From positions 1 through 6,428 of the forward strand of contig JAURMN010000138.1 in assembly GCA_030830725.1 (NCBI GenBank): a stretch of DNA of 6,428 nt. The letters are read 5' to 3'. The stretch comes from Balneolales bacterium (GTDB taxonomy: Bacteria; Bacteroidota; Rhodothermia; Balneolales; Balneolaceae). This document shows positions 1 through 5,770 of this stretch, in pieces. The notes under the pieces were generated by a model. That model worked only from the letters and a program-made list of their open reading frames with translations, searched no databases and had not been told where the DNA came from. The position numbers and the translations under genes are program-made. Each line of letters begins with the position of its first letter. Position 1 is the stretch's first letter.

Positions 1-144
1 ACACCCAGCGAGACGGATGAAATAGGCTGCCTGTCCGGTATACTCCCCCTCTCCCTGGATGGTGTAAAAATGCTCCATCACCGGATAGGAGACTAAGGCC
101 GTTTTGGCAGGTGCCTGCTGCGAAATTGAAAGCAATTCACTCAT
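1..144 (-). CDS. queE: 7-carboxy-7-deazaguanine synthase QueE, partial (N-terminal 48 residues)
   Basis: Only the first 48 codons lie in the window; the gene continues past the left edge. The family is a radical-SAM enzyme that converts 6-carboxy-5,6,7,8-tetrahydropterin to 7-carboxy-7-deazaguanine, the step after QueD in making the queuosine precursor preQ0. Visible is the characteristic FYTIQGEGEYTG (residues 26-37) followed by AAYFIRLAGC (39-48), the segment that leads into the iron-sulfur cluster cysteines. Cys48, the last residue seen, is probably the first of them, but the rest of the motif is outside the window. About 22 residues precede the conserved VMEHFYTI; I recall that QueE proteins of Bacteroidota often have such a leader, so the ATG at 144 is preferred over the internal Met23. 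It starts 17 nt after the queD stop on the same strand, with no clear Shine-Dalgarno sequence, and is almost certainly co-transcribed with queD. Identification rests on the QGEG segment plus the queD neighbour. Confidence 0.9.
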   Translation of the reverse strand, partial: MSELLSISQQAPAKTALVSYPVMEHFYTIQGEGEYTGQAAYFIRLAGC

Positions 145-161
145 GATGGAAGCTCGAAAAT

Positions 162-551
162 TTACAGATTTTTGTCTGTGTACTCGACCCAATTGTGCTC
201 AGTCTCCCACACTGTTACCGTGAGTTCAATGTCAGAGGGAATTCTCTTTTTGGTCTCCTTGTGTATATATTCTGCGATTCTTTCAGCGGTAGTCGCCACG
301 GGAAGGAGTTCATTCAGATACCCGTGATCGAATCCACCTTTCTGAGAATCACTGCCTGGCCACTTGAGTTCTTTAAAGTCACATACCATATCCGCAGTAG
401 GCAGGTACTGTGAAGGATGTAGAGTATGAGATTTTGCACTCATTTTGACTTTGTAGGTATGTCCGTGTACGCGCGAACATTTCCCATCATAGCCGTCAAT
501 GGCATGAGCCGCATCAAAGGTAAATTCAGTATGCAAGATCCAGGTGGGCAT
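162..551 (-). CDS. queD: 6-carboxy-5,6,7,8-tetrahydropterin synthase QueD (PTPS family)
   Basis: This 129-residue protein is complete and of normal family length. QueD converts 7,8-dihydroneopterin triphosphate to 6-carboxytetrahydropterin, the first dedicated step after GTP cyclohydrolase in queuosine and 7-deazapurine synthesis, in the cytoplasm. The zinc ligands are visible: His16 in FDAAH, and His29 and His31 in the CxxxHGH motif (Cys25 to His31), which separates QueD from eukaryotic-type pyruvoyl-tetrahydropterin synthases. Cys25 with Asp75 and His76 (FDHGYLN) matches the family's catalytic triad, and Glu116 (VWETEHNW) fits the pterin-binding glutamate. The ATG at 551 is the only near start; upstream in-frame codons hold no other ATG, and there is no Shine-Dalgarno sequence. 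It follows the redoxin gene by 35 nt and precedes queE by 17 nt. The queE neighbour, which acts on its product, supports QueD over a tetrahydrobiopterin role. Confidence 0.95.
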   Translation of the reverse strand: MPTWILHTEFTFDAAHAIDGYDGKCSRVHGHTYKVKMSAKSHTLHPSQYLPTADMVCDFKELKWPGSDSQKGGFDHGYLNELLPVATTAERIAEYIHKETKKRIPSDIELTVTVWETEHNWVEYTDKNL

Positions 552-586
552 GATCGAATATTCTATACATGGATAAAACTGTAAAG

Positions 587-1237
587 TTACTCAGAAAGCC
601 ATTTAATTGTACAGCCCAAAGATGGAGATGTTTTTGTGACGATTTCCTGTTTGGCTGCTAATTGGACAATGGCATCCTTCGCGAAATGTTGCTCAACTTC
701 GTCAATGTCGTGTGCATTGTCATCAATCGCTCCTCGATAGACAAGGATAAAATCCTTATTGAATAAATACACATGGGGTGTGCGATTCGCGCCATATTCT
801 GTTGCCAGCACATGATCTTTGTCCATTGCATAAATAAAATTGTAGGAGTACTCTTTGGCTCTCATCTTCATATCGGCCATCGATTCACCCTCTTCACGGG
901 TAGCCTCATTGGGATTGAGTGCGATCATAGGTATGCCATTTTCTTGAGCAAGGGAAGCCATTTCCAAATAGCGAGATTCCCAGCGATGTACCCATGGACA
1001 GGTATTACTAGTAAAAACCACCAAAAGACCATTCTCTCCAGCAATCTCACGAAGGGTTACGGTTTCATCTTCTGTGGTCACGAGAGGCGCGTCCAGCATG
1101 GGAGCACGCTCTCCGATTGGAAGTTCAGGTTTATCCTGTGCAGAGATTTCTTGAAAGGTCAGCATTGTCAGGAAAAGGACCATTAAACTGGCATGAAAGA
1201 GGTATGAATATCGCTGCGGATGTTTACTTGTAATCAT
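587..1237 (-). CDS. Exported redoxin / peroxiredoxin-like thioredoxin-fold protein
   Basis: A 216-residue protein with an N-terminal signal peptide: basic residues in 1-9, a hydrophobic core at about 11-28 and a likely cleavage near ISAQD (31-35). This places the mature protein in the periplasm or outside the inner membrane. The mature part is an AhpC/TSA-redoxin-type thioredoxin fold: LPIGERAPMLDAPL (39-52) at the start, the active-site segment FTSNTCPWVHRWESRY (75-90), and a cis-proline region TPHVYLF (153-159). The active site has one cysteine, Cys80, and lacks the CxxC of thioredoxin. A second cysteine, Cys209, sits in the conserved tail SLGCTIKW (207-213). I recall this NxCPW plus C-terminal GCxIKW pattern from peroxiredoxin-like proteins of unknown substrate annotated only as 'thioredoxin family' or 'redoxin'. 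It lies 42 nt after the TlpA-like lipoprotein gene and 35 nt before queD. The substrate cannot be told; a thiol peroxidase or disulfide role is inference. Confidence 0.85.
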   Translation of the reverse strand: MITSKHPQRYSYLFHASLMVLFLTMLTFQEISAQDKPELPIGERAPMLDAPLVTTEDETVTLREIAGENGLLVVFTSNTCPWVHRWESRYLEMASLAQENGIPMIALNPNEATREEGESMADMKMRAKEYSYNFIYAMDKDHVLATEYGANRTPHVYLFNKDFILVYRGAIDDNAHDIDEVEQHFAKDAIVQLAAKQEIVTKTSPSLGCTIKWLSE

Positions 1238-1279
1238 GGAATGAAGAATTTACGGTTCGAGGATTGGGATTCGTTGAAA

Positions 1280-1849
1280 TTAGTTTGCGTGAATTTCTAT
1301 TTCTGATGAGACCATCTTGTCTCGGGCTAACAAAAATAGCTCTTCAAAACGTTCTAAATCGGCTTCGCCTGACCATTCAGCCACAATCGTGCCATCTGGG
1401 AGATAAAGCTGAGTAAAAGGAATAGATCCTGACCAGTTATCGGATATCGCAGCAATGAACGGAAGATCCTTTCCTGTTTTGAGGAAACTTGGTTGATCAA
1501 CCCCTTGCTCTCTTAAAAATTCGATAGCTCGAGGTTTATCCTCTGGAAAATCAGCTGAGATAAAGACAACAACCAGATCTTCCGGATACGCTTTCTGAAG
1601 CTGAACCAAATACGGAAACTCTTTGATGCAGGGAGCACACCAAGTGGCCCATACATTTACAAGGGTAACAGCACTTTCGGAAGCAGGAATGATGTCTGTA
1701 ATGGATTCGGGGGTTATTTCGAGCAATAGTTCATCATCCGAAAGGAACGATGAGACGGTTGGAGATTCCATTTCATTTGCTTGTCCACATGCTGACAAAT
1801 AGAGGAGTCCCGCAAAGATGAATGAACTAATTCGTAACGATTTCATCAT
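1280..1849 (-). CDS. TlpA-like thioredoxin-fold lipoprotein
   Basis: A 189-residue membrane-anchored thiol-disulfide oxidoreductase. The chosen ATG at 1849 overlaps the upstream ATL stop in ATGATGA; an ATG at 1846 directly follows and is equally possible. An in-frame ATG at 1915 exists but would put 22 polar residues ahead of the signal peptide, so it is rejected. From 1849 the protein begins MMKSLRISSF, then a hydrophobic stretch and a lipobox LSAC with the lipidated Cys21 followed by Gly-Gln, so it should be a lipoprotein facing the periplasm. The thioredoxin domain shows VNVWATWCAPCIKEFP, with redox Cys71 and Cys74 in a CAPC motif typical of TlpA/ResA, a long strand LVVVFISAD, and a cis-proline at Pro144 (SIPFTQLY). 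The family reduces or shuffles disulfides in exported proteins, for example in cytochrome c maturation, but no cytochrome gene is visible, so the partner is unknown. The exported redoxin 42 nt downstream is a candidate partner. Confidence 0.9.
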   Translation of the reverse strand: MMKSLRISSFIFAGLLYLSACGQANEMESPTVSSFLSDDELLLEITPESITDIIPASESAVTLVNVWATWCAPCIKEFPYLVQLQKAYPEDLVVVFISADFPEDKPRAIEFLREQGVDQPSFLKTGKDLPFIAAISDNWSGSIPFTQLYLPDGTIVAEWSGEADLERFEELFLLARDKMVSSEIEIHAN

Positions 1850-2289
1850 TTCGTATCGCTTTCGTTGAGATGTTGTGTTACAGGATCCCAGTAGTGTTTT
1901 TTGAGATGTATGCAATAGGGTTCGCTAAAGGTAACTCCCTCAGATTCCAAGGCTTCAACCATACTATTTCCAGGAAAATAGCCTCTTCCTGTGAGTTGAC
2001 CAAGTCGATTCACAACCCGATGGGCCGGGATTGAATTCATGGCTTCCGGATTTAGTAAAAGATGATTGAGCGCATACCCGACTACTCTCGCTCCTGATCG
2101 TACACCTACAGCCCCTGCAATCGCGCCATAAGTGGTTACACGGCCTGAGGGGATTCGAGATACGACCTCATAAATTCGCATATAAAGATCGTTCTTTATG
2201 GAAGCCTGAGGATCCGGATTTTTAACCGCGGATGCTGAATGTGATGTTTTGCTCAGTGCAAAGTCAGAAGTTAATGCGTTTTGGTTCAT
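1846..2289 (-). CDS. Alkyltransferase-like protein (MGMT C-terminal-domain fold, Ala in place of catalytic Cys)
   Basis: A 147-residue protein with the DNA-binding domain of O6-alkylguanine-DNA alkyltransferases. Visible are YEVVSRIPSGRVTTYGAIA (40-58), with the helix-turn-helix and Tyr54, then GARVVGYAL (66-74), with Arg68 in the position of the base-flipping arginine finger, and SIPAHRVVNRLGQLTGR (86-102). Active repair enzymes have PCHR; here Ala89 replaces the catalytic cysteine, so the protein cannot accept alkyl groups by the known mechanism. Such alkyltransferase-like (ATL) proteins bind O6-alkylguanine and hand it to nucleotide excision repair. The only other cysteine, Cys126, is outside the active site. 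About 36 Ser/Asn/Lys-rich residues precede the domain; ATLs are normally nearer 100-110 residues, and Met37 (2181) is an alternative start. The 2289 start is preferred because it overlaps the upstream stop as ATGA, suggesting translational coupling. Its own stop overlaps the lipoprotein start. Confidence 0.9.
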   Translation of the reverse strand: MNQNALTSDFALSKTSHSASAVKNPDPQASIKNDLYMRIYEVVSRIPSGRVTTYGAIAGAVGVRSGARVVGYALNHLLLNPEAMNSIPAHRVVNRLGQLTGRGYFPGNSMVEALESEGVTFSEPYCIHLKKHYWDPVTQHLNESDTK

Positions 2290-3347
2290 TGAACAGGCTC
2301 CCGTGAGACGATCTCAGAGAACAGCTGATAAAGCTTTTCTTGGCCAGATTGATGTTGTACCTCTTCGGGAAGTAGGGATAGCACCATTAAACCGGAAAGA
2401 GCGTATCGATACTGTAATTCTGGAGCGTTTTTAAGGTCATCTAAATGGATGTGTACAGTGGAAACATCCCCTCTTTTAGCGGGTCCGGAAAGAGCATTTT
2501 CACCCAGTAAATATACATTTTTAAAGGTCTGCTCTACGAGCGGTTGTAGCAGAGAAAATCCATTTTCAATACCAGCCTTACGAAGAATCTCTCTGGCTGA
2601 GGAGAATAGAGCGACCACCCCATTAGAAGCCAGTACTGCGGCCAGATGCAATGCACGTTTTTGTTCGACAGATACCCGAAAAGCCTTCGCGTGTAAACCC
2701 TCAGTGAAGAAGTCGAGTAGCTCTGTGCATAGATCCACATCCCCCTCTACTGAACAGGGAATACCGAAAAATCGGATTGAGGGATGAGAAGCATCCGATG
2801 AGTAGGATTTCGTTGATTCATAGTGGTAAAGAGCTGCTCGGCTTGGAAACGTTTGCAAAGGATGGAGAGAAGCCGTTCGAGCACCAAAAGAAGCTAATTT
2901 ATCGAGAATAACGGATGAATGTGCTCCTGAACAATGAATAACGGACTTTGTTGACCAATTGGAAAAGGTGTTCTGGCTTAGCTCAGAAGTGATATCTGGA
3001 AGTACATGGTCCGGTACAGTGAGAAACAACCATTGGGGAAGATCAATGTCATGTTTTAGTGTTTGCAGAGGACGTATCTGTACATCTATCGTTTTGAGAG
3101 CTTCGAAAACCGCACTGGTCTTGATATACTCAACGTCTTCGGGCCTTGACGTGTAGGCGATCAGAAGTGGCGCGGATTGCCCGGTATTTTCGAAATTAGA
3201 GGAATCCGAAGTCTCCGAAGAATGATCCTCTCGGGTAGAATAAACCCGAATCAACTCTTGAAAAAGTACAGACCCTAGAGATCCAAGACCCACAATTCCA
3301 ATGGATTGGGGTGTTTGACCGGGAAGATTCCTGTTTAACATCGTCAT
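2286..3347 (-). CDS. Rossmann-like domain / DUF2520 protein
   Basis: A 353-residue cytoplasmic protein of the Rossmann-like plus DUF2520 family, distantly like 6-phosphogluconate and pyrroline-5-carboxylate reductase-type dehydrogenases. The N-terminal half has the nucleotide-binding strand-turn SIGIVGLGSLGSVL (15-28, GLGSLG at 20-25), a strand ending LFLTVPDHVL (107-116), and HCSGAHSS (138-145) with SLHPLQTF (160-167), family-specific blocks. The helical C-terminal half contains QKRALHLAAVLASNGVVAL (229-247) and ALSGPAKRGDVSTVHIHL (285-302), the counterpart of the ALTGPxxRGD block. The substrate is not known for this family; NAD(P) binding is inferred from the glycine motif. Residues about 38-60 are a Ser/Glu/Asp-rich insert right after the first helix. 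The ATG at 3347, 3 nt after the transferase stop, is chosen; Met3 at 3341 is an alternative. Its stop overlaps the ATL start (ATGA), so it is tightly coupled to genes on both sides. Confidence 0.88.
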   Translation of the reverse strand: MTMLNRNLPGQTPQSIGIVGLGSLGSVLFQELIRVYSTREDHSSETSDSSNFENTGQSAPLLIAYTSRPEDVEYIKTSAVFEALKTIDVQIRPLQTLKHDIDLPQWLFLTVPDHVLPDITSELSQNTFSNWSTKSVIHCSGAHSSVILDKLASFGARTASLHPLQTFPSRAALYHYESTKSYSSDASHPSIRFFGIPCSVEGDVDLCTELLDFFTEGLHAKAFRVSVEQKRALHLAAVLASNGVVALFSSAREILRKAGIENGFSLLQPLVEQTFKNVYLLGENALSGPAKRGDVSTVHIHLDDLKNAPELQYRYALSGLMVLSLLPEEVQHQSGQEKLYQLFSEIVSREPVQ

Positions 3348-3350
3348 AAA

Positions 3351-4115
3351 TTAAGCTTGTGGACCAATATCATAGGCGAGACTGACCCAATACTCCAATA
3401 GAGGGAAACTTACGACTTCCACCCTTCTTTCATCGTTAAAATAAATGATAAACCGATCATGATCCTCATTCGAATTAAGATTTGAGGCTTTTTGGATGGA
3501 ATCCAAATGGGCAGCACCCTTGTCTTTTGCAGGTTTCGTTCCAGGAGAAGGTTCTGTTATTCGAGAGCGTATGGTTAAGGTGTTCATCGGCGTCCGCAGT
3601 CCGGTTCCGGCCCACTTCAGAGAGGCTTCCTTAATCGTCCAAAGTTGAATTGGTGGGAGAGTCAAAACCTCTTTTTCCTCTTTTTCAGCATGAGATAACA
3701 TGCGGTTTAACAACCCCTCCGGGACCTTCCTCTGTATTCGCTCCGCATCTACACCGATTGATCTTGCATTTCGTGAACAAGCCAAAATGGTTAGGTCGTG
3801 GGTATGTGTAAGACTCAGAGGAAAATCAGGTGTATCATCCGAATAGGTTAGAAACGGAGCTTGATTTGAGATTCTATGAAGTGAAAAAGGTGTCTGAACT
3901 TGGATACCCGATTGTGGGTCTGTAGGATTAAAAATGGAATGAATCAATTCGGGGACTGGATCTTGAATGACAGAAACGATTGGAGATTCCGATTGCTTGA
4001 ATTGAGAGAGTGCTAAGCCGAGAAGGATTTGATCGTTCACATGCTCACAGATCATGAACTCATAGTCCTCATTGACCCATTTTTTGTGTATTTTTAGGCT
4101 TTCGTAAATTTTCAT
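3351..4115 (-). CDS. Sfp-type 4'-phosphopantetheinyl transferase
   Basis: A 254-residue cytoplasmic enzyme that transfers the phosphopantetheine arm of coenzyme A to a serine on acyl, peptidyl or similar carrier proteins. The core motifs are present in order: SLTHTHDLTILA (101-112), the counterpart of the (F/S)xSHxxxxV block; SIGVDAERI (119-127), with the Mg2+ ligands Asp123 and Glu125; and LWTIKEASLKWAGTGLRTP (158-176), with Trp159, Lys162, Glu163 and Lys167 of the WxxKEAxxK motif. The two-lobed, roughly 220-250 residue size fits the Sfp/EntD/HetI class, not the short AcpS class. Residues about 186-221, between this motif and the last strands, form a hydrophilic low-complexity insert. The ATG at 4115 is the first gene of the minus-strand operon, with no good Shine-Dalgarno sequence (AGGA lies only 2 nt before ATG). 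No carrier protein or polyketide/peptide synthase is in view, so the target could be the fatty-acid carrier protein or a remote cluster. Confidence 0.9.
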   Translation of the reverse strand: MKIYESLKIHKKWVNEDYEFMICEHVNDQILLGLALSQFKQSESPIVSVIQDPVPELIHSIFNPTDPQSGIQVQTPFSLHRISNQAPFLTYSDDTPDFPLSLTHTHDLTILACSRNARSIGVDAERIQRKVPEGLLNRMLSHAEKEEKEVLTLPPIQLWTIKEASLKWAGTGLRTPMNTLTIRSRITEPSPGTKPAKDKGAAHLDSIQKASNLNSNEDHDRFIIYFNDERRVEVVSFPLLEYWVSLAYDIGPQA

Positions 4116-4181
4116 GGTCCTAATCTCTTTTCAACCAATTCTTCCACAGTGAAAGTAACCCCCGAAGCTTCAGAAAATCAA
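4105..4181. promoter_or_regulatory. Divergent promoter region between the transferase operon and lysS
   Basis: Only 33 bp (4116-4148) separate the two divergent start codons, so both promoters must overlap the opposite gene's 5' end. For lysS, TTTG at 4083-4086 and TAAATTTT at 4105-4112, 18 nt apart, resemble the Bacteroidota-type TTTG / TAnnTTTG pair, one base off at the end. For the transferase operon, minus-strand TTG at 4181-4179 and TACTTTCA at 4157-4150 (21-nt spacer) are a weaker match with two mismatches. No operator palindrome or riboswitch is visible. That promoters lie here follows from the layout; the exact boxes are guesses. Confidence 0.35.
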
Positions 4182-5759
4182 CCGGATCGCACTACTCAGA
4201 ATCAAAATCAAGATTCACCGCTGGATCCACAAGCAAGTGAAGAAGGCCTGAGTCTTTCCGAGCTCCGATCTATACGTATTCAAAAGGTAGACCAGCTTAA
4301 AGATCTCGGGATTAATCCTTATCCCATGTCGTTTGAGGTTACTCACCACGCAGCCATCCTTCATCGTGAATCGGATCAATATATTCAGGATCCGCCAGAA
4401 ATAGGTCCCATTATTCGGATAGCCGGAAGAATTATGACACGCCGGGTGATGGGGAAAGCTTCCTTCTTTAATCTACAGGATTCAACAGGAACCATTCAGA
4501 TTTATCTTCGGGAAAATGAACTTCCGGAGGGGTACTACCAAAATGTTTTCAAAAGACTCATTGATTTGGGAGATATTGTGGGAGTGAGGGGGTATCTATT
4601 CAGAACCCGTACCGGTGAACTCACGCTTCACGCTACTGAATTTGAGTTGCTTACAAAGACCGTGAGGCCGATTCCTATTGCCAAGGAGACCGAAACCGAA
4701 AGCGGTGAAAAAGTTGTTCATGACGCTTTTTCTGACAAAGAGCAACGCTATCGCCAGCGTTATGTAGACTTGATTGTCAACCCGCATGTTCGGGATACTT
4801 TCCGAAAACGAACCGCAATGGTTCAATCGATGCGTCAGTTTATGAATGCATCGGGTTATCTGGAAGTTGAGACACCCATTTTACAACCGGTATACGGAGG
4901 AGCCTCTGCAAGACCGTTTGTTACGCATCACAACGCATTGGATATGACTCTATATCTTCGCATCGCAAACGAATTGTACTTGAAGCGATTGATTATCGGG
5001 GGGTATGACGGAGTTTATGAGTTTTCTAAAGATTTCCGAAATGAAGGTCTTTCGAGATTCCATAACCCTGAATTTACCCAGGTTGAATTATATGTGGCCT
5101 ATAAAGATTATCTGTGGATGATGGAGTTTACCGAGTCTATGATCGAACAGGTGGCTTTAGATCTCCATGGATCAACAAAAGTGCAGGTGGGTGAGCATCT
5201 ACTTGATTTTAAAACCCCCTGGAGACGGATTCCACTGCTGGATTCGATCAGCGCGGCAGTCGGCACCGATGTCAGTATTATGGATAAGTCCGACCTTCGG
5301 ACACTAGCGAATAAAAATGGAATTACAACAGACTCTTCGATGGGTAAAGCCAAACTATTGGATGAGTTGTTCGGGGAACTGGTTGAACCCACCATCATTC
5401 AGCCAACATTTTTCATTGATTATCCGATTGAAATGAGTCCATTGGCCAAGAAACACCCATCAAAGCCTGGCTTGGTTGAGCGATTTGAGGCAATTTGTAA
5501 CGGGAAAGAAATTGCCAATGCCTTTAGTGAATTGAATGATCCAATCGATCAACGTGAGCGTTTGGAGGATCAGGCAAGCTTAAGAACCGGAGGGGATGAG
5601 GAAGCTATGCAGCTTGATGAAGATTTTCTTAGAGCTCTGGAGTACGGAATGCCCCCTACTGCGGGTTTGGGTGTTGGAATTGATCGATTGGCCATGATCA
5701 TGACCAATTCTGAATCTATTCGGGATGTACTCTTTTTCCCGCAAATGAGACCTGAATAA
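4149..5759 (+). CDS. lysS: Lysyl-tRNA synthetase, class II (LysRS)
   Basis: A 536-residue cytoplasmic enzyme that charges tRNA-Lys with lysine. An OB-fold anticodon-binding domain occupies about 86-172 (IAGRIMTRRVMGKASFFNLQ, 91-110). The class II catalytic domain follows: motif 1 around GYLEVETP (236-243), the LysRS-specific GGASARPF (250-257), motif 2 DFRNEG...HNPEFTQVEL (295-314, Arg297), the EIANAFSELNDP block (454-465), and motif 3 GLGVGIDRL (506-514, Arg513). All class II signature residues are present, so it should be active. The start is GTG at 4149: there is no in-frame ATG upstream near it, and the first internal ATG (Met60) would remove the start of the fold. Residues 1-34 are a Gln/Asn/Glu/Pro-rich tail before the usual LSELRSIRIQKVDQL helix, making it about 30 residues longer than E. 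coli LysS; the C terminus ends normally. No Shine-Dalgarno sequence is seen. An ABC permease gene begins 11 nt downstream. Confidence 0.97.
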   Translation: MKVTPEASENQPDRTTQNQNQDSPLDPQASEEGLSLSELRSIRIQKVDQLKDLGINPYPMSFEVTHHAAILHRESDQYIQDPPEIGPIIRIAGRIMTRRVMGKASFFNLQDSTGTIQIYLRENELPEGYYQNVFKRLIDLGDIVGVRGYLFRTRTGELTLHATEFELLTKTVRPIPIAKETETESGEKVVHDAFSDKEQRYRQRYVDLIVNPHVRDTFRKRTAMVQSMRQFMNASGYLEVETPILQPVYGGASARPFVTHHNALDMTLYLRIANELYLKRLIIGGYDGVYEFSKDFRNEGLSRFHNPEFTQVELYVAYKDYLWMMEFTESMIEQVALDLHGSTKVQVGEHLLDFKTPWRRIPLLDSISAAVGTDVSIMDKSDLRTLANKNGITTDSSMGKAKLLDELFGELVEPTIIQPTFFIDYPIEMSPLAKKHPSKPGLVERFEAICNGKEIANAFSELNDPIDQRERLEDQASLRTGGDEEAMQLDEDFLRALEYGMPPTAGLGVGIDRLAMIMTNSESIRDVLFFPQMRPE

Positions 5760-5770
5760 AGTCTAGTACC

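Larger units (their letters stand above)
1..4115 (-). other. Probable seven-gene operon (transferase to queE)
   Basis: Seven consecutive minus-strand genes run from the transferase start to queE at the left edge. Junctions in transcription order: 3-nt gap (transferase to DUF2520), 4-nt ATGA overlap (DUF2520 to ATL), 4-nt or 1-nt ATGATGA overlap (ATL to lipoprotein), then gaps of 42 nt (to the redoxin), 35 nt (to queD) and 17 nt (to queE). I see no terminator hairpin with a U-run at any junction. The first four genes look translationally coupled; an extra promoter in the 42- or 35-nt gaps cannot be excluded. Co-transcription is inferred from spacing only. Confidence 0.7.

Noticed and set aside
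552..586. Possible promoter (TATAGAAT-like box) ahead of queD
   Set aside because: A TATA-like box is present in the 35-nt gap, but no upstream element sits at suitable spacing, so I do not call an internal promoter.
773..1186. 137-codon open frame on the plus strand
   Set aside because: It lies wholly antisense to the redoxin gene, has no recognisable domain, and its composition looks like a shadow of the coding strand.
1850..1915. Longer lipoprotein start at 1915
   Set aside because: It would add 22 polar residues before the lipoprotein signal peptide and overlap the ATL gene by about 70 nt; the ATGATGA junction is a far better start.
2449..2787. 112-codon open frame on the plus strand
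   Set aside because: It is antisense to the DUF2520 gene, whose family motifs are intact; the Ser/Arg/Pro-rich translation is typical of a shadow frame.
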